Assembly: GCA_036023115.1 (NCBI GenBank)
Contig: JAYKKT010000074.1
Span: forward strand, 10,228,501-10,292,500
Direction: 5' to 3'
DNA length: 64,000 nt
Origin: Brasenia schreberi
Taxonomy: Eukaryota > Streptophyta > Magnoliopsida > Nymphaeales > Cabombaceae
Position numbers and translations under genes: made by a program. Below, piece after piece: positions 61,801-64,000 of the stretch (position 1 is its first letter; the number at the start of each line of letters is the position of its first letter). The notes under the pieces were generated by a model. That model saw only the letters and a list, made by a program, of their open reading frames with translations. It did no database searches and was not told where the DNA came from.

Positions 61801-64000
61801 TATTGAAAATGCACTCTAAGACTAGAGCTCTGAAGAAGAGGGATAATCATATATGTAGAAAGTTAGAAACCAATTCTACAAAGACACTTTTAATAGGGTG
61901 TGGCACCCATTTTGCACACCCTGACACCCAATATTGGTACTTCTTTCTCCACACTGAGTATTTCATTTTTCTTTGTTAACTTAGAGAGAATTTAGTGTAA
62001 CTTTTCCACTATTATAATTTCAAAAATGTTTGTTTTAAACATTTGTTCTTTTATCTAGCTGAAACCTAAAAGTCAAAATATGTAGGCAGGTCAAGTGCAT
62101 GCATGCACGCACACACACACATACATATATGTATGTATGCATCTGTCACTGTGCTCATTACTAAACCTACATCCATATGATGGGTAGACACGTCAAGGCC
62201 CGCTGAGTCCATTATAGTGTCAAAGATTAACAAACTATAGCCCTAAGAGAAAGAGTTGCAGGGAAAAAATTATTGATACATCAAAAGAAAAATATTTGTA
62301 GCCACAAAATGCAATCATGAATATAAGTGAAAGAAAGAATATTAATTTCATCCAACAAGAAACTAAAGATTTAGTACCTGATCAATAAGAACAGAATGCA
62401 ATGAGCTCTTACATTTAGAAGCAAAAACGGTATGACCAGGCTTGTTGGGATCAACCAACAAATGATCATGTTGCACCATTAGAGACCTTTTAGAGCAACA
62501 AATTTGAATGAACTTTTTAAGATGATATTCTTCCTCGTGCAAGACATCATACATCATACGAAGAAGTTTTTTGTGATCCACTGAATCAAAGGCCTTGGAA
62601 ACATCGCAAGTAATAAAAAAGGTTCTTGGGATAGACAATGAATCCATCTTCAATGATGCAAGAAAGGGATGAAATTTTCTGTATACATCATCATAATCAT
62701 ATACAGAAGAACCGAATAACTGTGGATGTTTCATCTTTATCCCTTTCAAAATAACATGTAGACCACAAATATCAGCTGCTTCAAGCCTATAATTGACAAG
62801 TGGCCTTAACCCATCTTCTTTTGGAACAAATCTCACTTTAGGATATAAATATGATTTTTCATTGAGGAAACCTGCACAAGAAACAGGATCCAGAAGCCGG
62901 AACTTTTGATTCTCCAGCGTATCCATGTACTTCTTCACCTTTTTCTTCCAAATGACCTTCCTATAATAGAATATATCATGCCTTCCGTTCTCACTTTCTG
63001 TTATATAAAAATGTGCTTTTAGAAGAGGTCCTATGACATACGAAAATAACCAGAGTACCCAAATTTCAACTAACTTCTTCCCTAGAAATTTTTGTGCAGC
63101 TAAAAGGTCTCCACAATCCAGTTTCTTAGTTTTGCACCTTTTCATGTGAGGTACACAGATGAGTTCTGCAGGAAATGAGAAATATGATGTTTTGAGCTTA
63201 TGCATACAATGCTTCAGACAGATCTTCTCAAATTTTCGTAACCTGACAAAAAGTGCAATGTTTTGCCTCAAAGATCTCCAGTTGCAAGGATCCCCAAGCA
63301 AAGAAATTGGCACCACATTTCTGCAAACAGCCCATACGAATGAAACAACTTCTTTGTGCTTACAGAAGTTGTTAGTCTCATACATGTGCCAATATCTAGC
63401 TGCCTCTGAAGAAGCTTTTTCCAAAGTTTCTTCTGCTGGCATGCCATTTGTCATCTGGAACATAGAGTGCATAGATGATATGCCTCTTCCAGAACCCTAA
63501 GAAAAAGAAATGGCATCAACCAACATATCACAAACGCCAAAGTGACCTACAAGCATGTGAAATTTATACCAAAGTCGGTAGCCACTCAAACCCTACGAAT
63601 ACGGTTGGCAAGCATGTCTAGATTATCAAAATGGTAGGTGACCGCAGAAGCACCAGGCCTCTGCCCAAGTTTCATCTAGATGAGACTAAGCTGTTCAGTT
63701 ATTACCCTTCAAGAAAAAAGTAACAAGAGAAAAAGCTAAAGATGTCAAAACAACAAGAAGGCATCTGGTAAACACTCATACGTGCAAAGGATATACTTTA
63801 AAAATGTGAGTGCAGTTAGACAAAAACTATCTTGCAAAGCAGCTGCTCACCTTCAGAAAAAGGTTTATAATAGATGAGCTTCTTTCAGCCAACGATGAGA
63901 ATTTCGCAAATCATTCCAGCAGTTATCAGAACACATGAGAAAATTAATGAGAGAAAGAAAAGGAAACAAACTACAATGATGTACTTGATGAGAAGGCAAA
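55608..64000 (-). CDS. TERT: Telomerase reverse transcriptase, 3' part
   Basis: Exons read on the minus strand at 63496-62378, 59830-59154, 56431-56162 and 55878-55608, in phase with GT-AG borders, about 779 codons. A further upstream exon probably ends at 63851 (SSIINLFLK), and the N-terminal part lies beyond the window. The first exon has the T-motif region (FVRLRKFEKICLKHCMHKLK), motifs 1 and 2 (FVPKEDGLRPLVN) and motif A (FFITCDVSKAFDSVDH). The second has motif B' (GISQGSMISPLLCCFYYGHL), motif C (LLRLVDDFIFMSS), motif D (NHQKFRTNF) and motif E (WCGLLIDCHTLEVQ). The last two form the C-terminal extension. All three catalytic aspartates are present, so the visible part looks functional. TERT copies telomeric repeats from its RNA template. 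Introns contain an RTE tail, a palindromic microsatellite and a 159-bp tandem duplication. Confidence 0.96.
57613..57672 (-). mobile_element. RTE LINE tail in TERT intron
   Basis: AACAACAACAACTAAGCCC then TTTCCCATACTAGACGGGGT and CGGCTACATGGATTCTTTG is the RTE 3' end with only about 60 bp retained. The flanks share TTTGAAAG followed by AAT or CAT (57600 and 57669 areas), a possible short duplication. It lies in the same orientation as TERT. Confidence 0.85.
58751..58844. repeat. (CT)n(AT)n(GT)n(GA)n microsatellite in TERT intron
   Basis: A CT arm of about 30 bp, an AT core of about 31 bp, a TG run of about 17 bp and a GA arm of about 17 bp. The outer arms are complementary. Confidence 0.98.
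60002..60325. repeat. 159-bp tandem duplication in TERT intron
   Basis: GAAAGGAACAAAAGAA occurs at 60002 and 60161, and the copies stay aligned through AACTTGGTCAGCAAATACTT, GGTTCTGAGACAAGCACTTA and TTGCAACTTCCAGCTCAG. The second copy has an extra ATTACACA near 60243. It lies in the intron between the exon carrying motif A and the exon carrying motif B'. Confidence 0.93.
60326..62377. other. Remainder of TERT intron
   Basis: No exon or bounded repeat was recognised in this ~2-kb part of the intron. A short CATGCATGCACG(CA)n(TA)n run lies at 62097-62140. Confidence 0.4.

Noticed and set aside
63860..64000. Full upstream TERT exon at the window edge
   Set aside because: The exon end at 63851 fits, but an in-frame TGA soon appears upstream and no clear acceptor was found, so I do not define its start.

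Overview
The window is nuclear DNA from a flowering plant. The evidence is intron-containing genes of plant families (MYB-CC/PHR1-like, R2R3-MYB, class II trehalose-6-phosphate synthase, F-box/LRR, a plant-type TERT), AT-rich intergenic DNA, and a dense mix of plant repeats: RTE-clade LINEs with (TTG)n tails, Ty1/copia elements, tRNA-derived SINEs, hAT-like MITEs and long compound microsatellites. I cannot name the species from sequence alone.

Layout. 1-10.8 kb is repeat-dominated: a 5'-truncated RTE LINE with a 17-bp target-site duplication (TSD), a copia 3' end, a Harbinger transposase remnant, unrecognised coding-like fragments, a hAT-like MITE, and a structurally complete but degenerate copia element (6613-10771, TSD CACAT) that carries a nested RTE insertion. 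11.0-15.4 kb holds a class II trehalose-6-phosphate synthase gene on the minus strand; it is full length in structure but carries two frameshifts and a nonsense codon. 17.4-21.1 kb holds microsatellites, a hAT-like MITE with a second palindromic MITE inside it, and a SINE. 23.1-27.0 kb is an intact six-exon MYB-CC gene (+). 29.35-31.2 kb is an F-box/LRR/FBD pseudogene (+). 31.5-37.7 kb is repeats. 37.76-39.06 kb is an intact two-exon R2R3-MYB gene (-) whose stop codon lies at the edge of an RTE fragment. 39-48 kb has no convincing gene and is rich in microsatellites, SINEs and tandem repeats. 48.5-53.0 kb is an intact six-exon RBM34/Nop12-like RNA-binding protein gene (-). 53.4-54.4 kb is another RTE copy. 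From 55.6 kb to the right edge lies the 3' part of a telomerase reverse transcriptase gene (-), with the catalytic motifs and C-terminal extension present and the N-terminal part beyond the window.

The genes do not form a pathway or cluster. Four genes (MYB-CC, R2R3-MYB, RBM34-like, and the visible part of TERT) read open across all their predicted splice junctions, so the breaks in the TPS and F-box loci are more likely real than general sequencing noise. I found no convincing new biological system. The strongest unusual signals are the R2R3-MYB stop codon supplied by a fold-back RTE fragment, a MITE carrying a perfect palindromic G-box nested in another MITE, recurrent palindromic (CT)n(AT)n(AG)n microsatellites, and a 159-bp tandem duplication in a TERT intron.
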